A stretch of DNA of 64,000 nt from Agelas oroides. Taxonomy: Eukaryota > Porifera > Demospongiae > Agelasida > Agelasidae. A model generated the notes under the pieces. That model ran no database searches and was not told the DNA's origin. It saw only the letters and a program-made list of their open reading frames with translations. Both the position numbers and the translations under genes were made by a program. This document shows, piece by piece, positions 25,714 to 35,372 of this stretch. Where the stretch lies: positions 4,497,792 to 4,561,791 of the forward strand of contig OX422186.1 in NCBI GenBank assembly GCA_949130485.1. The letters are read 5' to 3'. The first letter of the stretch is position 1, and each line of letters begins with the position of its first letter.

Positions 25714-26003
25714 CAAAGATCGCGAAAGCAGTTTGCATGTCTGTGGAATGGCTGGGTGCCGTACGGGTGCAAGCCTGTTTATGCTCCGGGAAGGTCGGAC
25801 AAACCCATTTGAACTACTGTACAGGGCTTGTGAAGCTCGTGCAAGCACATCGACTAAGTAGGTTTCAACACTGTGGATGTCTTGTGAAGCCTGTTTAATT
25901 GCTAGTAATATCGAGATAGCTGTTTTCATCACTGTGGAGGTGCTGAGTAACTCGTGCAAGCCTGTTTAAGAGCCAGGAAGGTCCGACACATTTCAGTGCC
26001 AGC
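25714..26003 (-). repeat. Terminal reversed remnant of the 72-bp satellite
   Basis: The orientation switches back at about 25714 (AAAGATCGCGAAAGCAG). About four diverged monomers follow, some shortened, ending in TTTCAGTGCCAGCAG. Beyond this point the sequence is not satellite until 35373. Confidence 0.85.
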
Positions 26004-26159
26004 AGTCGTTCCGCCAGTGACAATATACGAACAAGTATTGAAAAACGGAAAGTGTATACGTACAGAAATTCCAATGTTTAATTAACGCCACTTGTCTTCC
26101 GGTAAGTTTAGGACTCCTACCAACAAGGGCGAAGCTGTAGGCGCTCACTCTGGCAGAGG
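26004..26159. other. Non-repetitive flank beside the satellite edge
   Basis: This short stretch has no satellite, terminal repeats or convincing ORF. It leads into the dispersed repeat at 26160. Confidence 0.5.
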
Positions 26160-26415
26160 TTTAATAGATCAATGAGTCTACTATCGAGATCCAACGTTTC
26201 AAGTTGTAGCCTCTTACCGCTTCGTGTAGGGAAGCCGTTGTACAAGAACTGTTCGATCGCACCCCTTGCAAAAAGTGGGGTGCGGTGTTTTGTTGCACGT
26301 TTTTGTTCTGAGCTTCGAAAGCGCTGGAATAGGGCTACAAAATATGCAAAAGCTAGGCGTGTACACGAACTAAGGTCTGGGATTATACGCGCTGGTATGC
26401 GGACTGAAAAATAAT
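26160..26415 (+). repeat. Dispersed repeat family C, copy 1 (inverted partner at 27612)
   Basis: The stretch from AGATCAATGAGTCTACTATC to ACGCGCTGGTATGCGGAC is matched in inverse orientation at 27612-27835, with shared landmarks GTGTACACGAACTA, TTTTGCATATTTTGTAGCC (as its complement) and AACGTGCAAC. The match is imperfect and includes gaps. The pair could be long arms of one degraded foldback element of about 1.7 kb containing the younger MITE at 26463, or two independent insertions. An 80-codon ORF crosses it but nothing supports coding. Confidence 0.75.
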
Positions 26416-26462
26416 ATTATTGCAGTAACGTCTTCTAAAATACAACACACATACCACTGCAC

Positions 26463-26783
26463 TAGTCTCGTGCCCAGACCCAACCCTCTCACGAGGAAAG
26501 GGTCTGGTGTCACAAGCCTGAATCCTTGGGCTTGCGGAAGTGTTGAAGCCTCGTAATTGTTAGTGTAGAATTACAAATTGCTCAGTGTTAGATAATGAAT
26601 CTCATAACATGCTTTGAGCGGTACGATTGAAGTACTAGTTCTCGCTTTCGCGTTATTCCAATAAACGCCGCTCTGCGATTTGATTGGCCGCTCCAAGCTT
26701 CTGGAGCTAGCCCAAGGATTTGGACTTGTGACACCAGACCCCTTCTCCTCGCGTGAGCTGGGTGGGGTCTGGGCACGAGACTA
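26463..26783. mobile_element. MITE with TAGTCTCGTGCCCAGACCC ends, copy 2
   Basis: This 321-bp element is homologous over its full length, in opposite orientation, to 11934-12244. Its ends are TAGTCTCGTGCCCAGACCC and GGGTCTGGGCACGAGACTA, and a perfect 9-bp duplication, CCACTGCAC, sits on both sides (26454-26462 and 26784-26792). Two copies with different 9-bp duplications firmly define the family boundaries and the duplication length. MULE-type origin is an inference from that length. Confidence 0.92.
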
Positions 26784-27611
26784 CCACTGCACATACCCTT
26801 CATACTCCATAAAAAGGTAAGACAAAGATGCTGGAGTCTAAAGAATCATCGTAGCCTTTTGTAGAGCACCAGGGCATGAGCAAAGATACTTTTAATATGG
26901 AAACCGTCTGAGGGTAGAAGTGAAAATAGAATGCTGTGTGTGTGCATGTGTGTGTGCGTGTGTGTGTGTGTGGGTGGGGGGAGGGGGGATGTTTATACTT
27001 CTGTTCATGACTTGTAGCTACTCTGTCCACAGCAAGCTCCTACAGTATGACAGAGCATTGAAAGGATCTTGCACCACCACATTTTCAGTCACAGAATCAC
27101 AAATTCTTTTCCTAGATATGCAAAATGTACCCAACGGAGGGGAAATTCCTGGAAATTTTTATCGCATGCATGTTCAAGTGTGAGGCATGGATTGGCAATG
27201 TTCATCCAAAGACTAGATGATGAAGCATTTACAAAAAATTATTGTTTGGGATAAAGAACAAGTGGTTCTGTTCCCAGGCCTTTTCCTTAACTTGTACTCA
27301 AATGTGACAAAAGCTGGAAGCCTCAGAACATGGCGGTATGTTTCAAGTACCAGGAAATAGCAAAATAAAAAGTAACACACAAAATCATTAGGCTTTTGCT
27401 TATAAATAAACTTGGTCTTTATGTTTCCCAGCTTTACAGACTCCCAACTCGGCGTAATTCTCTCTAAGTCATCGTTCTAGGCTCAGAGGCTTACCGCTAA
27501 AATAACTGCTGCAACCACTGCCCAGGATGGCTTTGTACGTCCTTCAGATGCTCTTAGCAGCGACTCTTTTGCGAACGCTGGCTTCGTTGGCCGACAGACC
27601 CCACCCACGTG
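26784..27611. other. About 830 bp without recognised genes
   Basis: The stretch holds a TG-rich microsatellite (26933-26989) and otherwise unassigned AT-rich DNA. Short ORFs exist on both strands (up to 87 codons), but they overlap the microsatellite or lack any recognisable motif. No terminal repeats are evident. Confidence 0.55.
26933..26989. repeat. TG microsatellite with G-rich tail
   Basis: An imperfect (TG)n run of about 45 bp with single C interruptions passes into GGGTGGGGGGAGGGGGGA. Alternating purine-pyrimidine followed by a G-rich tract could adopt Z-DNA or G-quadruplex structure, but no function is implied. Confidence 0.9.
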
Positions 27612-27835
27612 GTATTTTTACAATTTTTAGGTCCACATACCAGCGCGTATTTCCCAGACCCTAGTTCGTGTACACGCCTAGTTTTTGCATATTTTGTAGC
27701 CCTATTCCAACGCTTTCGAATGGTACCTGTTTCATTGCTGCTCAGGGGGGGCGAACAAAAACGTGCAACAAAAAACCACACCCCTCTTGAACTCGATAGT
27801 AGACTCATTGATCTATAAAACCGTAAGAGACGGTA
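27612..27835 (-). repeat. Dispersed repeat family C, copy 2
   Basis: This is the inverse partner of 26160-26415, running from GTCCACATACCAGCGCG to GTAGACTCATTGATCTAT. Sequence just beyond it (GATTCACTTTGTTCACCGAC, 27847-27866) reappears in inverse orientation at 30452-30474 (CGGTGAGCAAAGTGAATCCC), so a third fragment of the same family lies near 30400-30520. Confidence 0.72.
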
Positions 27836-28019
27836 CGATGCGCGGGATTCACTTTGTTCACCGACTCTGAGGACAGAAGGCACATGATTACTACGTGATT
27901 CGCGCGCCGAACCGAACTGATGCTGGCACGCGCAGTGTACAAGCTACGCATGACAATATGTAGGGCTTAGCTTTACAGAATGATGTCTTCAAAAACAAAT
28001 GGAAAAATCACAGCCAACT
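27836..28019. other. Flank of family C, no gene
   Basis: This stretch contains the part shared with the fragment near 30452 and otherwise unassigned sequence. Confidence 0.45.
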
Positions 28020-28500
28020 CTCTGATAAAGTACAAGTTTCACTGAAATGAAATCATGCAAAATTTTATAAACAAGCAAAGTGCTGAAAATTTGGTAGAGA
28101 TCTGTGACTGTCTCGGAAACTTGGATCTTTGTGTTTTGCATCCGATGGGAATAGTAAACATCACATTAATGGATTTGAAATTCCTAGCATTCAACAATGA
28201 CATAATACGCACTTCCACACTGCATTGTCAATGTGCTGTACGATACACCAACAAGCTACAAGTCTATGTGGGCACATGGATTTTTCAACAGAACTGAAGC
28301 TGCCTGGCTAGACAAAATTGCTTCTCATGAACAACCGACCATTGAACTAGCAATGTACAGGTCTAGCCTGTCAGATGGCTTCAGCATAGTTGAAAACTGA
28401 ATGAACTCATGACTTCATTCATAGAACCACTCTTGTTTGTAGCACTAATTCACAATTCTTGCCCTTAGAATGTCGTCACAGCACATTAATTGCCACTATA
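28020..28500 (+). repeat. Dispersed repeat family A, copy 1 (empty-site copy)
   Basis: About 480 bp is homologous, in inverse orientation, to 37280-38690 once the foldback element 37394-38315 is removed. Landmarks include TTTCACTGAAATGAAATCAT, AACATCACATTAATGG, CTAGCATTC and CAGATGGCTTCAGCATAG. An 80-codon ORF (28055-28297) lies inside, but the homologous copy does not preserve the frame, so it is probably not a gene. At 28334-28341 the copy is uninterrupted where its relative carries the foldback insertion. Confidence 0.8.
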
Positions 28501-28631
28501 TATGATGTGACGTCATGTCTCCCTCCTGTCCATAGATGAGGGTCTGGTGACTTGATGAGCTTTTGTGTGTTGAGTGTGGTCAATCAGACAGATGGCTGTA
28601 AATCACTCAGCTACTTAATTTTATTGTCTAC

Positions 28632-29741
28632 CAGTCTCATGCCCAAACCCAACCAACAGAGAAAGGGTCTTGTGACAAAAGTTTAGATGAAGGATAAATA
28701 AATAATTTGCGTTGAAGAATTGCAAGTTTATAGCACGTCCGCAAAAAGGTGAAATGCGTATACAAGCTGTGTCCCGCCGCACTGGTACAATCACATGAGC
28801 AGCAATAGCAGTCTTGAAAATGGTGAAAGAGAGCTAGGGCATCTTTTCCACTACTGCAGAAGCTGTAAATACTTTGACTATACTTATCAAGGGTTGGTGT
28901 AAAACCTGGACTCTGGACTCTGGACTGGACTATGGACTGAGTTTTGGACTGAGTTTTGGACCCTTGCGGAGCTCCACAACGACTATTTTCCACTCCGAAT
29001 CAGTTATCTAAGCTGGTTCTGTTGCTGTCTGTGTGTGTTGACATAATGTAAATGTACTTTGTAATTGACAACAGGTTACCTGAGACTTAGGTTCTAACCC
29101 AAGAAAACGATTCAAGAGGGCAGAGTGAGCACACGACATGCATGAGTATCTCTTGGTATTTTACAAGAGCGGTGTTAGTACATTCATCGAGATCTCTGCA
29201 TGAGGACTTCTATGGGCTGATGGTCAAAGGCTGAACTGTGACTATACCACTCACGGACCACGCTATAAGAAACGCATACCATAACCTTCAATGCTTCTAA
29301 GCAAATATCTTGCCACACCAACAGCCACAGACTACACTAATTGTCAAATGTGCCTTGGCTACAGTAGGCGTACCAACATGGGTCTTGGACCTTGCAATGC
29401 TGATATTATTCCACATGCACAGCCACTCTCTTGCTGCATGCATGTTGTCACATGGTCTAAAGTTGCCTTTGCCAAGGCCAAGGGCCCTTTAAACAACAGT
29501 TTAGCCACTTACATCAGGTAATATCAAGCGTCTCAGTCCAAAACTCAGTCCAAAACTCAGTCCATAGTCCAGTCCAGAGTCCAGGTATACACCAACCCAC
29601 TTATCAGGGAGCATGCTTACTCTGCAACAGATATCTGGTTACGTCATCCAACTAATCGCATTCCAGTGGAACATGGCTTGTATACGCAGTTCACCAGACC
29701 CTTCCCTTCTTTTGCGGAAGTGGGTCGGGCCTGCGAGACTA
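28632..29741. mobile_element. Degraded foldback element related to the TAGTCTCG family
   Basis: The left end CAGTCTCATGCCCAAACCC and the right end GGCCTGCGAGACTA are diverged versions of the TAGTCTCG termini. Long internal arms pair, best at 28882-28961 with 29536-29607. The arms are built from repeated GGACT-type motifs (TGGACTGAGTTTTGGAC twice). GCGTATACAAGC also occurs in inverse form on the right side (29680). No target duplication is visible, so this is an old or rearranged copy. The loop (28962-29535) has short ORFs without recognised domains. Confidence 0.62.
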
Positions 29742-29939
29742 CATTATATTACTGATTAAAAATCTGGAGTAAGCCTAATTAGGTATTTGGCTTGTGTCAG
29801 AAGACACTTTTTGGTGAAAGGGTGAGTTCAACTAAAGAGTGAGCAGTTATCAATTTTAAAATTGGAGTTCTCTAGCGATCAGCTTTTCCTCTGAGTGCAT
29901 TCCTGAGAAGCCATGATACTGAACGCAATCTGTGCTGTG

Positions 29940-30330
29940 GTTGGTTTGGTCTGGTTTACGTGATCATCGGCCAAGGCATAAAGTTAATGAGACCCACCAT
30001 GGGAGAAAATGGCAATCCCAACAAACTCTGCATTGTTGTAAACAATTTGGTGGCTTCCATGTAAGCTTCTGCTGATCTAAACTAAGGCCATACTTCATTA
30101 GTCTCGCTGAGCCAGACTCACACGAAAAGTGTGCGAGAGCCTGGCTCCGCGAGACTAATAAGCGATAAATTGTAAAATCGCTTCAATTCTTCTGACCTGT
30201 TGTCATCAAAGTTTGCAAGGCCAAGATGCTTGAACACTTCAAGATGTAGCCTGCCAGTGGCACACATGTAACTTATAATTATATAAATCATTCTAGTGCC
30301 ACAGGTAGGCACAGATCCCATATTTATACC
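29940..30330 (+). repeat. Dispersed repeat family B, copy 1
   Basis: The segment shares GTGATCATC, CCAAGGCATAA, GACCCACCATG, CTGACCT and GCCTGCCAGTGGCACACA, in that order, with 36405-36860 (same orientation). The small hairpin MITE at 30097-30159 is inserted within it. No coding sequence is supported. It is likely a fragment of a non-autonomous DNA transposon. Confidence 0.65.
30097..30159. mobile_element. 63-bp hairpin micro-MITE
   Basis: An almost perfect hairpin, ATTAGTCTCGCTGAGCCAG pairing with CTGGCTCCGCGAGACTAAT, has a short loop. The outer bases may be a TTA/TAA target duplication. The GTCTCGC end recalls the larger TAGTCTCG families in this window. Confidence 0.72.
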
Positions 30331-30929
30331 TCTGCAGGGGCATTTTAGATGAGCTTAACATAATTTTCGCCCTCACCTGTGTTGCGGACATGCCAACTTC
30401 GCACACTCGAGTAATGCATTACGTAATCACAGCGCACGTGCCTGACCTCAGAATCGGTGAGCAAAGTGAATCCCAGGTGTCGCATCAACCGGTAGGGGTG
30501 TGGTCAGAAAATAAAAACCGCGAAAATTTGCACCAGCGAAAATTTCCCGCTATACGGTGTTCTACTGAACGCTCTCTTATATATCAAAAGTGTACTCACT
30601 CCAAGTGTTCCTCTCCATCGGAGGTCAAGGTAAGCTTTTTGTGTGGAGGTATGTATCCTAATACATGCAGACTTATCGTAAACTGCTTTTGCTTACACCA
30701 CTGTAGCACAAGACTACTCCCATGCAAGACAAGTCTACCAGAATATGATGGTCGTGCAGGAGAGCTTGGGGACAAGGCTTAGTTGATCTAGGAACTCGTG
30801 CTACGCAACTAACACTTCCAAGCTGACAAACGTGACATCCATTACCAAAGGTGCATGAAGTCAATGGCGTTTTGTTAGGTACGTCATTGATGCATTAAAT
30901 TTTGTTTTGTGCTCATCCTACCCTCAAAC
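30331..30929. other. About 600 bp of mixed dispersed-repeat debris, no gene
   Basis: It contains the fragment shared with family C (30452-30474) and a direct duplication GCGAAAATTTGCACCAGC followed by GCGAAAATTTCCCGC (30528-30552). A 130-codon ORF (30390-30782) crosses these repeats and shows no recognisable domain, so I do not call it. Confidence 0.5.
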
Positions 30930-31165
30930 TAGTCTCGCGAGCCAGCCGTATTTTTCTTTAGGCTCACACAAAGAAAATGGTCTGGTGAACCAAGTCAACC
31001 CTCTTGGGGTAGTATACACTTTTGCAACTAGGGTAACAATCAAAACATTTTGCACAACATCCACTCAAAAATACTATGTAATAGTTATCTAATTGGGAAT
31101 AGGCCCATCTTTGTTCACGAGACCGCTTCTCACTTGGAGGCAAATGTGGGTTGGGCATGAGACTA
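30930..31165. mobile_element. MITE-like element with TAGTCTCGCGAGCCAGCC left end
   Basis: This 236-bp unit starts TAGTCTCGCGAGCCAGCC and ends GGGTTGGGCATGAGACTA, so the outermost TAGTCTC is inverted while the inner parts diverge. CTCACACAAAGAAAATGG near the left and CGAGACC near the right may be sub-terminal. I cannot see a clear target duplication. It is probably an old relative of the 9-bp duplication family. Confidence 0.6.
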
Positions 31166-31467
31166 GTGCTTGGTATGTTTTGTGAGCTATGTTAGGAGTT
31201 GAATGTGGCCAGTTGAATGATAATTATTATACCAGGTTCATTTCGCTGAAGTAAATTGCTCAGTTACTGCCACACTTCGACTTCGAGACTTCGAGTCAGA
31301 AATGATGACTTGAACAAGTAGCAAACTATCTCGTGACTTTGTTAATACATTCCACATGCTGATAACATGATGTATAATTTAGCAGTTGAATTAGCCATGG
31401 CATCTAAAGCTAGCACCGTTCTAAACGTACATTGTTTCATGCCATGCTGACTGGGACACTCTACCAA
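31166..31467. other. About 300 bp, nothing recognised
   Basis: AT-rich sequence between two transposon-derived units, with no ORF, repeat or RNA that I can support. Confidence 0.45.
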
Positions 31468-32100
31468 GGTCCGTGTACTTTTGCGCCATTCCGTCGTCGT
31501 CGACAGCCCAAAACGAATTGTCATTAGCCACACCCGACTTTTCACTATTCGTTTTGGAACTTCCGCTCCCAAATCGAAAAGAGAAAGTTGATTTGCCGCA
31601 ATTTGTTCTGGAACAAATCGAAAAAGCAGGGCACCATTCGTTTTGGAACTCGCCTTCCAAATCGAAGAGAGGACGCTAAACCGGAAATTGGATTCACAAT
31701 TCGATACGGAACTTGGTCTTGAAGTCGAAAAAGTCAACGTCACTATTCCATAATTCACCTTCCGATCCGAATCGAAACCCGGAACGAAAATCCTGGCTTC
31801 AAGTTGAATGAAGCAAGCCGTGGTGAAACAGAGGGGCTACACACGCTAATCTCAACGGATTCTCTCACCTGGTTGACAAACGCAATGGTGGGTGGGCGTG
31901 TCGGGGGCGGAGCATTGCGTTAAGCACAATAAAGTATGTAGGGTCCGTGTACTTTTGCGCCATTCCGTCGTCGTCGACAGTCCAAAACAAATTGTCATTA
32001 GCCACACCCGACTTTTCACTATTCGTTTTGGAACTTCCGTTCCCAAATCGAAAAGCGGAAGTTATATTTCACTATCTGTTTTGGAACTGCCGCTCCCAGA

Positions 32101-32560
32101 TTGAAAAGAGAAAGCTGATTGGCCAAAACAAATTGTCGTTAGCGGTCCGGTGTACTTTTGCGCCATTCCGTCGTCGTCGCCAGTCCAAAACGAATTGTCA
32201 TTAGCCACACCCCACTTTTCACTATTCGTTTTGGGACTTCCGTTCCCAAATCGAAAAGAGAAAGCTGATTGGCCAAAACAAATTGTCGTTAGCGGTCCGG
32301 TGTACTTTTGCGCCATTCCGTCGTCGTCGCCAGTCCAAAACGAACTGTCATTAGCCACACCCCACTTTTCACTATTCGTTTTGGGACTTCCGTTCCCAAA
32401 TCGAAAAGAGAAAGCTGATTGGCCAAAACAAATTGTCGTTAGCGGTCCGGTGTACTTTTGCGCCATTCCGTCGTCGTCGCCAGTCCAAAACGAACTGTCA
32501 TTAGCCACACCCCACTTTTCACTATTCGTTTTGGGACTTCCGTTCCCAAATCGAAAAGCG
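32101..32560 (+). repeat. 150-bp tandem triplication inside the foldback arm
   Basis: TGTACTTTTGCGCCATTCC occurs at 32151, 32301 and 32451, exactly 150 bp apart, with almost no differences. The preceding copy (31950) is 201 bp away because of an extra segment. A 50-residue repeat in a 200-codon ORF results, but the opposite strand is equally open, which argues against coding. Confidence 0.9.
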
Positions 32561-33443
32561 GAAGTTAAATTTCACTATTCGTTTTGGAACTTCCGCTCCC
32601 AAATCGAAAGGAGAAAGTTGATTTGCCGCAATCTGTTCTGGAACAAATCGAAAAAGCAGGGCACCATTCGTTTTGGAACTCGCCTTCCAAATCGAAGAGA
32701 GGACGCTAAACCGGAAATTGGATTCACAATTCGATACGGAACTTGGTCTTGAAATGTCACTATTCCATAATTCACCTTCCGATCCGAATCGAAACCCGGA
32801 ACGAAAATCCTGGCTTCAAGTTGGATGAAGCAAGCCGTGGTGAAACAGAGGGGCTACACACGCTAATCTCAACGGATTCTCTCATCTGGTTGAAAAACGC
32901 AATGGTGGGTGGGGCGTATCGGGGGCGGGGCATTGCGTTAAGCACAATAAAGTATGTATGACGGTGTAGTGGGCGGAGCATCACGCTGTGAGCCAACTAG
33001 TAGTGGAACGTGGGTGGGAGGGGGTTTGCCGGGAGGGCAATTCAAGATGCTCAACTGGATATAACTCATGTCAAAAGTCTGTGCCAGACGAGTAGTATAA
33101 GGAATGGTTTGGTGACCTCCGCATGCAAGCCGTGTCTCATGGGACTCCTGAAATACATGTGGGAAGTGTGCTTGCTACCGATGAAGTGTAATCAAAATAC
33201 CTTTACAGCTCCTGCAGTAGCATTACGTCCACATTTCACAATAGTAGCTTTTTTCCAGCTTTTGTGGTATAGCATATCTAGCCAATCACATGCCTTGGAA
33301 CCAAACTGAAGAATAAGGAGGTTCTACAAATCAAAGTTAATAATTGTCATTCTTAAACTTTGAATTAATGAAAACTTTGTGCATCATTTTCTCGTATTTC
33401 TAAAGATAGAGTGAATGTAGACAATGGTAAGAATTAGTAAATA

Positions 33444-33538
33444 CGACAGTACGTTAGCACCCGTATGCTGTACTGTGATTTATATGGTTAGGGCTGGCAT
33501 AAATACAGCATAGCATGCGGATGCTGACGTACTGTCGT
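33444..33538. mobile_element. 95-bp hairpin in the foldback spacer
   Basis: GACAGTACGT near the left pairs with ACGTACTGTC at the right. Inner segments ACCCGTATGCTGTACTG and CAGCATAGCATGCGG pair imperfectly. It looks like a small nested hairpin MITE. No duplication is certain. Confidence 0.6.
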
Positions 33539-34347
33539 TAACGGCTTGTAAGACACTTCGGAGCTGAGGGGACTAGATTCCGTCCCGGTAAACCCCCTTC
33601 CACCCACGTTCCACTATACTTTGCAGCGTGATGCTCCGCCCACTACACCGTCCTACATACTTTATTGTGCTTAACGCAATGCCCCGCCCCCGACACGCCC
33701 ACCCACCATTGCGTTTGTCAACCAGGTGAGAGAATCCGTTGAGATTAGCGTGTGTAGTCCCTCTGTTTCACCACGGCTTGCTTTATCCAACTTGAAGCCA
33801 GGATTTTCGCTCCGGGTTTCGATTCGGATCGGAAGGTGAATTATGGAATAGTGACGTTGACTTTTTCGACTTCAAGACCAAGTTCCGTATCGAATTGTGA
33901 ATCCAATTTCCGCTTTATTTGGAAGGCGAGTTCCAAAACGAATGGTGCCCTTCGATTTGGGAGCGGAAGTTCCAAAACCAATAGTGCCCTGCTTTTTCGA
34001 TTTGTTCTAGAACTTTCTCTTTTCGATTTGGGAGCGGAAGTTCCAAAACCAATAGTGCAAAGTGGGGTGTGGCTAATGACAATTCGTTTTGGACTGGCGA
34101 CGAAGACGGAATGGCGCAAAAGTACACCGGACCGCTAACGACAATTTGTTTTGGCCAATCAGCTTTCTCTTTTCAATCTGGGAGCGGAAGTTCCAAAACA
34201 GATAGTGAAACTTAACTTCCGCTTTTCGATTTGGGCATGGAATTTCCAAAACGAATAGTGAAAAGTCGGTTGTGGCTAATGACAATTCGTTTTGGGCTGT
34301 CGACGACGGAATGGCGCAAAAGTACACGGACCCATATGCACCTCTAC

Positions 34348-35372
34348 GGTGCATGCACTTTATGTCCAGCTAAAAAATCAATTTCTAGAAAAAGAATTTC
34401 AGCTGATTTCATCGTACTTTGACCTACCAGGAAATGAAAGATTGCCACTCGCGTGGCATATTTCCTTTTTCCTTCCGCGGCAAAAAGAAAAACAGAATTC
34501 AGAAACGCGCCGTTCAGAATGATGAATCCTTTTTTCCTTTTATCTGAGATTTGCCTGCACCCTCCAAGTAGCCCTGTTCCCAGGCTCTCCCCCGCACACG
34601 TATAGTATCTGCATTAGTGATCTTTGACCTCAAGATCTTCCGCATTAGTGATTAGCCTCTTGGTGGGGGAGAATGGGGGTCTGTTAAATCTCAATGTCAC
34701 AGCACATGGACTGAAGGTAGACGTGGTGGGTGGTTCCCCACCAATAATTTTCCATTGATCAGTCTACCTTCATTCCATGTGACGTGACATCATTCACTGC
34801 ATGTGACGAGATCTCCCAGACCCCCTTCTCCCCCACCAAGAGGCTATCACTAATCATACATGGGAAGATCTTGAAGTGCAACTTGATACTCCTGGATGGT
34901 AGCTTCGTTCCCAATCCCCATTCACGTGTGGGGGGGGTGGTGGAAGCCTGGGAACAGGGCTACCAGGAGGGTCAGGCAAATCCAATTTCCTGCCAAAAAA
35001 AAAGGAAAATGGCATTCATCATTCTGAATTCCTTTTAATCTTTCTTCAGGTAAATGAAAAAGGTATGCAAGGTTTAGAATTTCTTTGTTTCCTTCAGAAA
35101 AAGGAAAAAGGAATGCATGATTTTGAATTCCTTTGTTTTCTTTCCTTCAGAAAAAGAAAAAAGGAACAAATCATTCTGAATTCCTTTTTTGCTTTCTTCA
35201 AAAAGGAACGCGCGTTTCTGAATTCTGTTTTTCTTTTTGCCGCGGAAGGAAAAAGGAAATATTCCACGCGAGTTTGATTTTTCATTTCCTGGTAGGTCAA
35301 AGTACGATGAAATCAGCTGAAATTCTTTTTCTAGAAAATTGATTTTTTAGTTGGACGAAAAGTGCGCGCACC
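34348..35372. mobile_element. 1-kb foldback element with GGTGCATGCACTT ends
   Basis: The left arm, with GTCCAGCTAAAAAATCA, CAGCTGATTTCATCGTAC and TTCCGCGGCAAAAAG, is inverted in the right arm (35195-35372: CTTTTTGCCGCGGAAG, GTACGATGAAATCAGCTG, GATTTTTTAGTTGGAC). Inner layers also pair, including TTTGCCTGCACCCTCC with GGAGGGTCAGGCAAAT. The right arm contains three or four diverged copies of an AT-rich segment of about 50-60 bp, with TTTTGAATTCCTTTG. No coding sequence or clear target duplication is seen. It abuts satellite remnants at 35373. Confidence 0.72.
34569..34962. mobile_element. Core MITE with TAGCCCTGTTCCCAGGCT ends
   Basis: This 394-bp core has inverted termini TAGCCCTGTTCCCAGGCT and AGCCTGGGAACAGGGCTA. 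A second inner inverted pair, TAGCCTCTTGGTGGGGGAG and CTCCCCCACCAAGAGG near 34838, and GGACTGAAGGTAGAC with GTCTACCTTCATTCC, make it a multi-layer palindrome. The termini match the TAGCCTCGTACCCAGGCT family at 37394. It is either nested in, or the centre of, the 34348-35372 foldback. Confidence 0.72.

Larger units (their letters stand above)
31468..34332. mobile_element. Composite foldback element with GGTCCGTGTACTTTTGCGCC ends
   Basis: The left terminus GGTCCGTGTACTTTTGCGCC (31468) is matched by its reverse complement ending at 34332. The left arm is present twice in tandem, restarting at 31942. The right arm (33580-34332) is inverted and carries the same landmarks: AAACGAATTGTCATTAGCC, AACGCAATG and CACAATAAAGTATG. 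A spacer of about 530 bp (33050-33575) separates the arms. No transposase is visible. Open frames up to 200 codons appear on both strands because parts repeat every 150 bp. I could not find a target duplication. The tandem left arm suggests aberrant transposition or unequal exchange. Confidence 0.75.

Noticed and set aside
1-26003. Possible CRISPR array
   Set aside because: Repeats are contiguous monomers without unique spacers, there are no cas genes, and the DNA is clearly eukaryotic.
26933-26989. TG/G-rich tract as a telomeric repeat
   Set aside because: It lacks TTAGGG or a similar regular telomere unit; it is an imperfect TG microsatellite.
28055-28297. 80-codon ORF in family A
   Set aside because: The homologous copy at 37280-38690 has indels and stops that break the frame, so no protein is maintained.
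32150-32752. 200-codon ORF with a 50-residue repeat
   Set aside because: It lies wholly in transposon arm sequence triplicated at 150 bp, and the minus strand is equally open (148 codons).
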